Shown: positions 28,400-39,347 of the stretch, piece after piece | Layout: every line of letters begins with the position of its first letter | How positions within the stretch are numbered: position 1 is the stretch's first letter | Assembly: GCA_050084515.1 (NCBI GenBank) | Contig: CM114273.1 | Location: forward strand, 27,342,001 to 27,406,000 | Source of the DNA: Blasia pusilla | Taxonomy: Eukaryota > Marchantiophyta > Marchantiopsida > Blasiales | DNA: 64,000 nt | Reading direction: 5' to 3' | Notes under the pieces: generated by a model | Told to the model about the DNA's origin: nothing | Database searches by the model: none | The model's input: only the letters and a program-made list of their open reading frames with translations | Made by a program: the position numbers and the translations under genes

Positions 28400-30237
28400 A
28401 ACCTATGAACTCATTTTTGCTCTCCTCCTATCAGCTTGAGACCTATCATAGGCTCCCAAGTCTCCATCGTGACCTCACTCGGAGAGGACGCAACCTCCGG
28501 CTTTGGTTGCTATGTAGCAACCCTAGCCACCTCCGCTACAGCCACTCCACTCTGACCTCCTACACCATGCTCCACATCCAAAAAATGAACATGTGCTGCT
28601 CTGGCCGCCTTGATTGATTAATAGGGATTGATTATGGGGGCAGATTGCCCCATGCCGGTGCACTCGAGAGCATCATGTAGCTTGCTGATTTGTATTTTTA
28701 CAGCTTTTACATTTTCGTTGGGAGAAATCAGCGTGGAAGCGCTGCCAAATTTTGTGTAGGAGAAAGAGACATTGGGCTTTACGACAATCCTTGTCAATTT
28801 TTACAAGAATGTTTGATTCTAAATATTTTTTGACGTTGTTGCTGATCATGAAGCTGTACACGCCGTGCAACAAACAATATGCAATTTGGAGTTGTGAGCA
28901 AAAAGTTATGGTCAATCTTGCAAAATTGCCATTACTAGGCTATTTTTAGGGTTAAATTGTTCAAACCCTAAACCAGCCGCCACGCCGACGGCGGCCGTCG
29001 CCGTTGTCTCACCAGGTAATACATGCCCAGCACACAACCCAGGTGAAAATGTTGCTAGTTCCACCAGTTCGGTCCCATGTAAGAGCTTAGGGCCAGATCA
29101 AAAGATCAGATCTACAAGATGTACTCCTTAACAGCTGTAAACCTCACCTCTTTACCTTAAGAGGCTGGAGAAACTCTCTCCACTTCAGTATCACAATCCT
29201 ATCCTCACCCTACTAACCAAAACTCCTTCCTTTCTCTTGAGTGCTTTGAGTGGAGTGGCCAATGGAACCCAACAAGCACACTCTACTTAGAATTCACAGT
29301 CAAGGATAACTAGGGCAGCATAAGGTCCTCCAATGTGCTGCCTTGGACTAGTTGAATGTACCAAGGCATCCTCTAAAGTACACCCAACTCCTTACCGATC
29401 AGGTAGTGCAATCACCTTCTTCTTCTCCTCGTACCTTGCTGATCAGTTGTTCCCCCTTCTTGTTCAGGTAGTAGGAGACTTAAGAGGCTGAGCCCATGGT
29501 CTTCTACCTATAGGGGAGCTCAAGCATGACCCTCTCTCTCACTCTCTCTCTACTCACTAACTCTTATCACTTACCAGACCTGGAAGTCCAAGTTGTCACA
29601 CCTTGGAAGTAATCATGTGATTTGTGTCAAAGGCCAAGCTTAGGTGGGCAGAACAGCAAGCTTTCCAAGCACACCTTGGTGGAGCACAATCTTGGAACCC
29701 AAGCTTGCCTCCCCTCTATTGGTACAGCCTCTTGTCCTCTCCCTGCACTTTTGAATGATTAGTTGAATCAGCTCCAAGAATCTCCCTTCATCAAGTCCTC
29801 CCCCAACTCATCACTCAATCATGCACATACTCAGATACAGGGCAATGGTGTGAACTCATTTCACAGGGCTACCTCCTGTGTATCACAAAATCATGGAGTA
29901 CTTTAGAGACCTTCTTAGTCTCAGCCTCCTTCAAGCACACTACACACTACCTAGACCTGGGAGCACATAACTCTGCTGGTTAGCTTGGCTCAAGAGATCG
30001 ATTGTCTACTAGCCAACAGCATGTCTATGCCCGCCTTCAAGCAAACCCACCAGAGTATTTATAAGTGAAGTTGAGAGCCCTCTTCTTCCTTGGGCTTCTC
30101 TAGCATTCTGGGTTCCTACCTTCCTACAAATCTACCTCCCCCTAAGCATCTACTCAAAGGCAACTACTGCCTGAAATTTCTACCTCATCTACTTCTGAAC
30201 CTGTCCTAACTAGCATTTCCCAAGCTTGCTTCTTCTC
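28400..30237. other. Region without recognisable genes
   Basis: 28400-28970 has no conserved frame. 28971-30237 is AC/CT-rich non-coding DNA with no long frame. It may be the LTR and 3' non-coding part of element D, which runs leftward into it, but I could not match it to a second LTR. Confidence 0.4.
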
Positions 30238-31460
30238 AAGCTGGTTCGAGCTTCCCTTGGATGCTCCTCACTTGATCTCACCTGATCTCATTACTTCCCT
30301 GCTGCTCTTCACCTGATCTCATTACTTCCCTGATGCTCCTCACCTGATCTCACCTGATCTCATTACTTCCCTACTGCTCCTCAGCTGATCTCACATGATC
30401 TCATCTGATGTCATTTCTTCCGTGTTGCTCCTCAGCTCCTCACCTGATCTCATTACTTCCCTGCTGCTCCTCAGTTGATCTCATCTGATCTTATTACTTC
30501 CTTGCTGCTCCTCAGCTCCTCACCTCATCTCATTACTTCCCTGATGCTCCTCACTTGATCTCACCTGATCTCATTACTTCCCTGCTGCTCCTCAGCTGAT
30601 CTCAGCTGATCTCATCTGATCTCATTACTTCCCTGCTGCTCCTCATGATCTCAGCTGATCTCATCTTACGTCATTACTTCCCTGCTGCTCTTCATCTCCT
30701 CACCTGATCTCATTACTTCCCTGCTGCTCCTCAGCTGATCTCATCTGATCTCATTACTTCCCTGCTGCTCCTCAGCAGATCTCATCTGATCTCATTACTT
30801 CCCTCTGCTCTCGCTCGATCTCTCTCACTGATCTCATTACTTCCCTTGCTCCTCACTGATCTCACCTGATCTCATTACTTCCCTCTGCTCCTCGGTGATC
30901 TCGGTGATCTCATCTTACGATCTCTTCTTTGCTCTGGCTTCACCTGATCTCATTACTTCCCTGCTGCTCCTCAGCTGATCTCATCTGATCTCATTACTTC
31001 CGTGCTCCTCCTCGGCTCCTCACCTGATCTCATTACTTCACGATGCTCCTCGATCTCACCTGATCTCATTACTTCCTGCTGCTCCTCGGTGATCTCACCT
31101 GATCTCATCTGATCTCATTACTTCCTGCTTGCTCCTCGGTGATCTCACGTGATCTCATCGATGTCATTACTTCCCCTGCTGCTCTCGGCTCTCTGATCTC
31201 ATTACTTCCCTGCTGCTCCTCAGCTGATCTCATCTGATCTCATTACTTCCCTGCTCCTCCTCAGCTCCTCACCTGATCTCATTACTTCCCTGATGCTCCT
31301 CACCTGATCTCACCTGATCTCATTACTTCCCTGCTGCTCCTCAGCTGATCTCACCTGATCTCATCTGATCTCATTACTTCCCTACTGCTCCTCAGCTGAT
31401 CTCAACTGATCTCATTACTTCCCTGCTGCTCCTCAGCTCCTTACCTGATCTCACCTGAAT
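30238..31460. repeat. Minisatellite of CTGATCTCATTACTTCCCTG-type units
   Basis: Tens of degenerate units built from CTGATCTCATTACTTCCCTG, CTGCTCCTCAGCTGATCTCA and CTGATCTCAC, with spacing mostly 40-60 bp. Unit length varies because the TGATCTCA module is itself repeated. It carries no coding capacity. It sits immediately downstream (3' on the minus strand) of the element D integrase, so it may be an expanded 3' untranslated block. Confidence 0.9.
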
Positions 31461-31862
31461 TGCAGATTGTGGTTCTAGCTCCTTCTACTCACCTAACTAG
31501 AGTCCCAAAAGTATCTAACACACATGGGAGCCACTTATGAAGGGGCGCACATAATCCCAAGGCCAGCTTGCGAACGCCCGGAGAGCATGCTAGTTTTGAA
31601 AACCATCTTCAATCAGCTGCCCCATGTCATAGTATTTTCTAATCCTCGATCCATTCACTCTTGCCGGTAATGCTTCCCCATCTAGTGTAGCCAAAGACAA
31701 AGAACCATTCTCAAATACTCAGATTACCTCATAAGGCCCAAGCCAGCGTATGTGCAGTTTTCCTGGAAACTTTTGGTGTCGACTATCATACATCAGTACC
31801 AAGTCCCCATCCTTCATTGGATCATGCTTTATTCGGTTATCAAACCTCATCTTCCTTTGTTG

Positions 31863-32753
31863 CTAAACTGCCTTGGTCTTCTCTAATGTTGCCTTTCTCT
31901 CCTCCTCTAGGGCATCAATCATATCCAGCCTGCTATCTATGCCGTCTTCAAGTTGGAAGTGCCCTTCTAGAGTATGATCAGTCTTCAACTCCAACTCTAC
32001 TACCGAGAGAGGGTTCTGCCCATACACCAAGAAGTAGGGACTTTTCCCTGTGGTACTCTTTCTCATTGTGTTGTAAGCATGGACAACCAAGCTAATTTCC
32101 TATCCCAATCTGATTTGTGAGCTGCCACTATCTTGGTCAAAATAGCACCAATGATCCCATTGGCTCTCTCAGTGAGACCATTAGCCTTAGGGTTGTAAGG
32201 TGTGGTCAACCTATGCTTGATTCGGTGCTGCTCTGTTATAGCCTGAATCACCTCATTAATGAAGTGCAAACCTCTATCACTCACTCACTCCCATGGAGCA
32301 CCAAACCTCATGAGAATATGCTCATACAAGAACCTCCCAAATAGTTCCACCATCATTCTTCCTTGTGGCCTTAGCTTCCACCCACTTAGTAGCATAATCA
32401 GTGGCTAGAATAATGTACCTATTTCTATGGCCCTTACTAGCAGGAGTGATAGGACCAATGAAGTCAATTCCCCACTTAGCAAAAGGACCCAAAGGGATGA
32501 TAGGTGTGAGTGGCCAAAGATCCTTAATCAAGGTTTGCTCGAATGTTGGCAAGGGTCACAACTTCGATGTACTTGTGCACATCTCTATGGAGGGTAGGCC
32601 ACCAAGACCCAGTTGAATCTTCTTGATGGTGGTCTCCACTCCAAAGTGACCCCCTCCTCTCCCTCGAGTGGAATGTATGCATGATTCTCGGACTTTTCCC
32701 TTACTCACACACCTTCTCAACTTTGTCATCTGGTCCAAGTTTGAACAACACAT
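31863..32753 (-). pseudogene. Integrase of element D
   Basis: 32556-32753 holds the zinc domain end (GGHFGVETTIKKI). 32322-32552 has WGIDFIGPI (first D), [20 protein letters not shown]. 32063-32284 has SDRGLHFIN (second D), TTPYNPKANGLTERANGIIG (catalytic E) and WDRKLAWLS. 31863-32090 has STTGKSPYFLVYGQNP. All three catalytic acids are present, but the blocks are separated by stops and frame changes. Function as for other Ty3 integrases. Confidence 0.8.
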
Positions 32754-33262
32754 CCTCGATCAATGCATATGGCCTTGCCTTAACTATAAACATCTTTTGT
32801 TTTTGAGAGTTCGTGGGTGGAACAACTCCTCTTTGAGATACCTTCTAATCTCAACATACTCATCCCCTTCTTCCGAAATGGCAAAGAGGTGTTCATCAGA
32901 AACTCGGAAACAATAGTGTTTCTCATCTCTTCCTCCTCTAGCCTGGACAGTAGTCAACATTCTTGTTCCCCATCCCACGGCTTCATCTTGATCTGGTATT
33001 GGAACTCTTGTAGTAGCATAACCCACCTTGCAACTCTGCCGGATAGATTAGCCTTGTTGACCGGATGTTTGATGGCATCATGATCGTGTGAAAGACCACA
33101 TCATAGCCGAGGAGGTAATGCCTGAACTTCTTACACGCATAAAAATGATAGGCAAGCACTCTCTCTCAGAGTGCTGTAGTTTCTCTCAGCAAAACTCAAC
33201 CGCCTACTAGCATAATAAATTGGCCTCTCCTCTTTGTCCTCTCCATCGCCACAATATAATTC

Positions 33263-33772
33263 CTATGCAAAATCCGAAGCATCACCAGTTACATGGAACT
33301 CTCTATCAAACCTTGGGGCTGCCATCATGGGTGCCTTCACCATCCTTGCCTTGAGCTCCCTAAAGGCTTCCTCTTGGCGATCTGCCCAGTGGAATGTAGC
33401 CTCCTTCTTCAGCAACTCGGTCAATGGGAGAGCAATCTTAGCATATCCCTCTATAAACCTCCTATAATAACCAACCATGCCAAGGAAGCCTCGAACTTCT
33501 TTCACACTAGTGGGTGCTTTGAGAGCCAAGATGGTGGTCACTTTATCCAGGTCTACAGCAATCCCCTCGGCTGATACTCTATGCCCCAACAGTATCCCAC
33601 TCTCCATCCCAATGAAGCACTTTCCTGGGTTTAACTTCAGATTGGCTTCCTTACATCTTTCAAAGGTAAGCCTCAAATGTTGTACATGCTCCTCCCTTTT
33701 ACAGAAAACTACAAAATCATCGATGAAGACCTCTAGAAAATGCCTCAAGAAATCATGAAAAATGTCTCTCAT
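33263..33772 (-). CDS. Reverse transcriptase end and RNase H start, element D
   Basis: The frame opens inside the reverse transcriptase thumb-proximal part (VFIDDFVVFCKREEHVQHLR, where IDD is the catalytic pair), LKLNPGKCFIGMESG, and FLGMVGYYRRFIEGYAKIAL. RNase H then starts with HVTGDASDFA (first catalytic D), and the frame stops at TAG. The N-terminal half of the reverse transcriptase is missing at the junction with copy B1. Confidence 0.8.
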   Translation of the reverse strand: MRDIFHDFLRHFLEVFIDDFVVFCKREEHVQHLRLTFERCKEANLKLNPGKCFIGMESGILLGHRVSAEGIAVDLDKVTTILALKAPTSVKEVRGFLGMVGYYRRFIEGYAKIALPLTELLKKEATFHWADRQEEAFRELKARMVKAPMMAAPRFDREFHVTGDASDFA

Positions 33773-34433
33773 GATCCTCTGAAATGTACCGGTGCCGTTC
33801 GTAGCCGTTCTGTGGCGCCTACAACGCCGTATTGTTCCGCTGGAACTGCACAGTCTATCAAGGAGTTTTGAGCAACGTCAGTACGGGAGGAGTATGACTT
33901 GCTGATTAGAGGAGTTGTCTCCACGACCAAGTTGGGGTCGAGATTTGCAGTTGCTGGAGAGAGACATCGACATGTGTTTAGGTTACCCATTCTGGTCCTT
34001 TACTTTGCACGCGTAAGGGATTCTGGGATTTGGGTAGTTTATTTGGGGATATTGGATTGTGTGGATGCTGAGAGCATCATTTATGTATGTGGTTTAGAGG
34101 ACATAGACCTGTGTGGGATCTTCGGAGTTGAGGGTAGGTTGTCGATGAGATGATAGTCTGGTCGATTTGCCGCATCACGCCGCTTGTTGCCGCACGTTAC
34201 ACGTCTCGGGGAGGGAGAGTCTAGATCGAGTGCCGCATGTTTGGGATGAGTGATTGAGGGATTACTCACGAGGTTGAAAGTGATTGAGTGAGAGGGGCAC
34301 TAAGGTCATCAAGGCGTCCGTTTGGGACTTTGAGAGGCGAGGTGGTGAACCCGAGAGTAGCTCTAGACGTTTTACCTAGAGTGGCGCGAGGTTCTGAGGG
34401 TCTCCACGTGAGGGACCACCTCGACCTCCTTCT

Positions 34434-35327
34434 ATGTCATCATCAGACAAGGGGAGGTGGAGAGGAGTTTGTGAAACATCAGCACACATTGTGAGTGGTC
34501 CTACCAGTTGGGCGTACGAGATGGATGATCGGGGTAGAGGACCGCGTAGGTTTTCAGGTGCAGTAGGTACGATTGATTTGCACGATTTCATAGTAGAGTT
34601 TAGGAGTTGGTGCGACTCCCAGCGGGCCATGAACTCTAGAGAGTTCAACCCGTTTACAGCATGGAATAATATGTTCTAGCATTTAGAGGGGGATCCCATG
34701 GACGATAACCATGAGTTCTCTCAGAGATATGCACGTGAGATCGAGGCATTGAGGCTCTACTCTGACCCACATTATGTGTCATGGAAGGAGCCGTTCCCAG
34801 ATGAGGAGGAGGAGTCAGAAGAGGCTAGTTCCTCTTCCACTAGTGACATTTTAGGAGGGGTCACTCGCACAAGAGCAGTTGCACCGTCTAGTCGGGTTCG
34901 TCCCAAGTTCAACCCTGTGGTTGAGTTCTTTGCTAAGTTGAGCGCGAGCTACCAGGGGGTACGGACGGAGAAGTTGCAGAGCATCCACGATTTCCAGAGG
35001 TGCGCGGGTGAGAGTTTGTGTGAGGCTTACACTCACTTGCGCTGGTTGATCAACATCACTCAAGGGGTGACAGATGCTCAGGCTATCCACTCATGGTACG
35101 CGATGCTGGACCGAACCCTACGGACACGGGTGCGGGAGGGGGTGCTTCTTATGAACACCTCCCCTACGTTGAGAGATGTTTTTAGGATCGCCGAGAACAT
35201 TGAGCGCAACATGGCGGAGGAGAGGGTAGCCACCATGGGTTCTGGGCGAGAGCAGTCGCAATTATCTCCACCACGTGTGCAGCAACGTTGTCTCCAAGAT
35301 ACGTCGAGTATGGCACCACGAGCTTAG
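34434..35327 (+). CDS. Gag capsid, copy B1 (one in-frame TAG)
   Basis: One frame runs from 34434 to 35327 with a single TAG at 34677-34679 (MF-TAG-HLEGD). It contains MDDRGRGPRRFSGAVGTIDL, FNPVVEFFAKLSASYQGV, IHDFQRCAGESLCEAYTHLR and IHSWYAMLDRTLRTRV. The pattern FxRxxGESLxEAYxxLR is the Ty3 Gag (retrotrans_gag) core. It would assemble the particle. The TAG occurs at the same place in copy A, so it either predates their divergence or is tolerated by readthrough. Confidence 0.75.
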
Positions 35328-35379
35328 GGAGGATATCGGGAGGCCGTGCCGCAGAGACCTACGCCTTCATATGCGGCTC

Positions 35380-35580
35380 AGCAGCAGCCGCCTACTATTA
35401 CTTGTTGGTCATGTGGTGGAGCCCATCATCAGCGTGATTGCACTCATTAGGGTCATGGACGTGTGCCTGAGCATGGAGGAGGAGATGGTGCTGCACCAAG
35501 AGGTTATCAGTGTGACTATTGTCATAGGTATGGTCATACACATGCCAGGTGTTTCAGGTTACATCCTGAGTTACGTCCCG
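35380..35580 (+). CDS. Gag nucleocapsid with two zinc knuckles, copy B1
   Basis: CWSCGGAHHQRDC near 35401 and CDYCHRYGHTHARC near 35512. The first has three residues between the second Cys and His, the second has the canonical four. A TAG (THTAG-GHG) lies between them near 35446. The layout is identical to copy A, confirming the pair as a family trait. Confidence 0.75.
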
Positions 35581-35627
35581 ACTGAGGGCCAGAGAGGGCA
35601 CCAGAGCGAGTAGCCGGTCCGGGTGGG

Positions 35628-36095
35628 CCTAGAGATCGTGTACCAGGTGGTCCTGTTGGGGGACAAGGAGCTAGATTTGCCCGACAGGGCGGTGGAGCTG
35701 CACGTGGAGGAGGTAGAGTCCTACCACCTAGACACATCGAGAGAGATGCCGGGCATGAGGCTAGGATGGCTGCTTAGATACATCAGCTACAGGAGCAGAT
35801 TGCCGCTATGGCATTGAGATTACCCGATGCCGGATCCGTGGCATCGACATCATATGGAGCAACCAGAGATATGGAGGATCCTGGTTGGATGTGCGGGGTT
35901 GCCCAAATGGAGGTTGCCGCAGTTCTGACTCGTGGAGCAGCCGCAGAGTTGGATCCACAACGAGGGGAAGCCAGGAAACAGACTAGGCTTCCTCAATCTT
36001 TCACGTTGTCTAAAGCAATGAGGACCCCATCGATGGGTCTTGATCAGAGTTCGTGGAAAGTTGGTGATGTTGTTGGTATGTAGGCACGGAGGGCG
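35628..36095 (+). CDS. Gag-protease linker, copy B1
   Basis: Gly and Arg-rich start (GPRDRVPGGPVGGQGAR-like in one frame), then IHQLQEQIAAMALRLPDAGS, MCGVAQMEVAAVLTRG and RLPQSFTLSKAMRTPSMG. It corresponds to MCSVAQVETTAVVTRG of copy A. No function is assigned. Confidence 0.5.
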
Positions 36096-36900
36096 ATGGG
36101 AGAAGAAAGTGCGAAGACTCCTATTGTTGATGTTGAGGAGGGGCATGTGTCGAGCACGTTGTTGGGAGCGACCACCATTGGGTACCGCGCTCCTTTATTT
36201 TCTACTTCCAATGTTATGACATTGGGAGGTACGCCCGCCGAGGCTTTGCGGCTGGCCGCTACGCTATGTGAGCATGGAATTGGAGTTTCTGCATCACATT
36301 CAGAGGTGATTGCAGAGGAGGTGATGGACCTACGCTTGGAGCGGATGCTCGAGCCGTCCATGTCAGATTCATGGCAGGTTGGGGCTGCTAGGATGGCGGA
36401 GATGCCCGCTAGACCCGCGATAGAGCGTGCCATGGCTTCTCCTGGTGTTGTGTTGTTGGATAACCAAGGAGAGGTCTTCCAGTTGGTGAGTCCCGGAGGT
36501 AGAGCTTTTAGTCCGTAGCGCATCTTGTTGGATTCAGGAGCGCAACCCTTGATGTTGGGGAAAGCATCATTCAGAGGATTGGGTTTGACGAGAGCCGATG
36601 TGGAGCATTGTCCATTCCGGATATAGACATCCTTGGGTGGAGCAAGTACCACACAATATATCACTCGACAGGAGGTCGTGGTGACGATTCGCCCGGGACA
36701 TCCTTTTGATGAGTCTGTGGTGCGAGCCAATGCGATAGTGACTGATGCAAAGTCCTACGACATCTTGGTTGGTGGAGCACTGTTATACCCGATGGGGTTT
36801 GCCCTGGATTATTGGGAGGAGTCAACGTCCTATAGACCAAGATGGCAGTCAGGTGATGGGCGCCTTAGCTCATTACCCGTTCGATTCACAAGTGTAGTGA
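36096..36900 (+). pseudogene. Aspartic protease, copy B1
   Basis: LRLAATLCEHGIGV, MAEMPARPAIERAMASPGVV and VFQLVSPGGRAFSP lead into a TAG, then LLDSGAQPLMLGKAS, the retropepsin D-S-G active site at about 36526. A second TAG at 36624-36626 (PFRI-TAG-T) is shared with copy A. After it TTQYITRQEVVVTIRPGHPF and SYDILVGGALLYPMGFALDY complete the domain. Confidence 0.75.
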
Positions 36901-37236
36901 TCGAGCAATGGCCAGGAGAGATGGCAACCTTAGCAGCATTTAGCGGTGCTATCACTTGGCCTAGTGATTTGATTGAGGGACATGTCCAAGCAGAGGATAC
37001 TCTCGTTCTTGACATTTCTATGGAGAGGAGTGTTATGGTAGCCGCATCATTCCGTGGAGGAGAGGTGTGTGGGGGCTCGGCGAGGAGCCGACAATTGGCG
37101 ATGATGAGCACGCACCGCGTGGAGCGAGGCATTTGCATCGGAGCGTGACGGGTCAGAGGAACCCGAGGTAGCAGGGAGTGCTATGATGACACCCTTGGAT
37201 ACCACACCCATTGTGTGGTGTAACCCGAAGGAGGGT

Positions 37237-38290
37237 ATTTAAGTGTTAGATCTCTTTGGAGGGATTAGCACCGGGTTAGCTGCTGTTTTGCAAGCACGAG
37301 TGCAAGTACAGGAGTATCTATATGTGGAGAGTGATGATGTTGCGAGGCGCGTCTCACTACAACATGTGGTGTAGTTATGCCTACGTTTTCCCAACTTATT
37401 GTCTGCGTCCGCGATACAGTGGTACCAGAGTTCCCTACCGAGGGATATTTCGTTGTTGGGGGCAAAGGACTTAGAGTGGGTAGGGACCATTGATTTGGTC
37501 ATTTCCGGTTGGCCATGTCAAGGCCAATTGAGTGTTGGAGGAGGCAGCGGGTTGGCTGACACTCGGTCTAGGTTGTTTTGGGAGATGTTCAGGGTCTTAC
37601 GGTAGTTGCAGGAGCACTAGTCTCGTTCTCCAGCCTATATTCTGGAGAATCTGCGGATCTTAGGAGACTCCAGGTCACAGGTGGTGATAAGAGCTTATCA
37701 GGTGCATGCCTGGATTGGCCTAGCAGGGTTCTTGGATGCTGCGAGTATAGGTTCTAGAGCCCATCGCCCGTGTCTATGGTGGACCAACTTGGTGCCCCAT
37801 GCAGTGTTACGGAGGGCATATGTGAGAGTGGAGTGCCCCTCCCATTTGTTAGTGGATTCCATTATGGATCTAGGTCATCAATCACAGGAAGTGAAGCACG
37901 ATGATCGACCATCGTTGACTGTGGTCAACAAGGTAGGCAAACCACGGGCAGCCTTGCCCATGTTTGTGAGTTTTCTTGCTTCCTATGCATACAAGGAGGC
38001 TAGTCCTGGCTTGGTTTGGGATGACCAGGTTCAGCGGTTGGTGGAGCCCAACGCCGACGAGAGAGAGCGAGCGATGGGATTTCCCACAGGAGTGACGGCA
38101 GTACCGTCAATGTCAGAGGCATCACGACGCCATGTCTTGGGTCAGGTGATGGACCTGAACTGCTTGGTATGGATCCTTAGCTTGAGAGTGGCTGAGCAGT
38201 GCCGTATGAGATCGCGAAAGATCACAGCGGTTGCGTTGGTGAGCCCCATGCCTACCAAGACGGTGGAGGCAGTGGTGGAGGCGAGACCCG
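37237..38290 (+). pseudogene. DNA (cytosine-5) methyltransferase, copy B1
   Basis: Motif I LDLFGGISTGLAAVL starts near 37249, just after a TAA. YVESDD follows as motif II. The catalytic motif IV W-P-C-Q-G has Cys at 37516-37518 in VISGWPCQGQLSVGG, then RSRLFWEMFRVLR. Motif VI is E-N-L at about 37647, changed from E-N-V in copy B2. The target-recognition and C-terminal parts follow: GSRAHRPCLWWTNL (motif VIII-like), ERERAMGFPTGVTAV and RRHVLGQVMDLNCLVWIL (motifs IX-X). The order resembles DNMT3/DRM catalytic domains. It would methylate cytosine in DNA. It lies between protease and reverse transcriptase in the same polyprotein, an unusual place. Confidence 0.85.
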
Positions 38291-39347
38291 AGGAGATCTA
38301 CACACCAAGCACTAGAAGAAATCCCTGGTTTTATGACTAGGTTATATGACTCATATGAGTCATATTTTACATACCACGACTAACAATGACTAACGACTAC
38401 TTTAGACACAAAAGCCAAGTCATATTTGTTTGGCGACTAGGCTAACTAGGATGGTCAGCTTAGGTGGAGGTTGGTATATGACTAGAGGGTGTAGTCATGA
38501 GGCCGTGACTAACACGTCACTCAGATGACGTGGAATAATGACACATCATCAATGACATGGACTATTTAGTGTGATGTGTCACTAATGACATGGACTATTG
38601 CTGTGACATGTCACTGATGATGTGGACTTGAGTACGACTCGTCTAGTCATATGTGTATATTTTTCTGGTTACCACCAACGACTCCTTTAGTCATGGTTGG
38701 TGTGCAAAATTTCAGGATATCCTATCAAAATGCACCAAGTATACTCCATTGAGTTATAGTTGGCAACTCATGTAGTCATTTTATTTTATTGAAATGTTGG
38801 TATGGACTCATGTAGTCATGTACTATGACTAGAAGAGTAGAGTTACATGACTACTATAAAAGAGGACACAACTGGTTTAGTCGTGAAGATATGACTATAT
38901 GAGTAGCGGAAATTATATAGCCATTGCAACAGAATTGCATGAGTCATACAATTATGACTAGAGAGAACTTGAAGCTTACTACTTTAGTTTTTGAAGAGTA
39001 CTGTGCAAGTTATATTGATATGACTAGTGGGAATATAAATTTTTGATATTTTGGAATATTTATTATGCCTTTTGAACGGTGCAAGAATGAATGGATCTGA
39101 ATTATTGAAATCCTCTTTTGAAATGAGATTTTGAGGGGTGGAATGTCACTTAAGAGTAGCTTCCATACACCAAATTACAAAATTAATCATTATTACATGG
39201 GGTTATCATTCAAAAATAGATAAAAATACAAATATCAAATATAATAGGGTTTATGATCTCATCTTGAAAGAGCAAGAGAGATTATGTCATCCATGAAAAC
39301 AAAGTTATTGCACCTTAGATAGTTGGGTGCCAAAAGAAAAGACTATT

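Larger units (their letters stand above)
31600..33775 (-). mobile_element. Ty3 retrotransposon fragment D (different family)
   Basis: Minus-strand blocks: reverse transcriptase and RNase H (33263-33772), RNase H tail (about 32784-33200), integrase (31863-32753). The sequences differ from the DNMT-carrying copies (HWADRQEEAFRELKARMVKA against HLGDDQERAFVELKA). No DNMT or PHD finger was seen. Its right end at 33775 abuts the leader of copy B1. Confidence 0.8.
33776..38309 (+). mobile_element. Ty3-DNMT retrotransposon copy B1, 5' part (leader to DNMT)
   Basis: Runs rightward as leader (33776-34430), gag, zinc knuckles, linker, protease and DNMT, and is cut by the CACTA terminus at 38310. The element resumes at 53301 with the start of the reverse transcriptase. 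No 5' LTR matching copies A or C was found at the left end. Stops are frequent, mostly TAG. Confidence 0.85.

Noticed and set aside
36044-36730. A 228-codon minus-strand open frame
   Set aside because: It is exactly antisense to the protease of Ty3 copy B1, which has clear homologues in the other copies.
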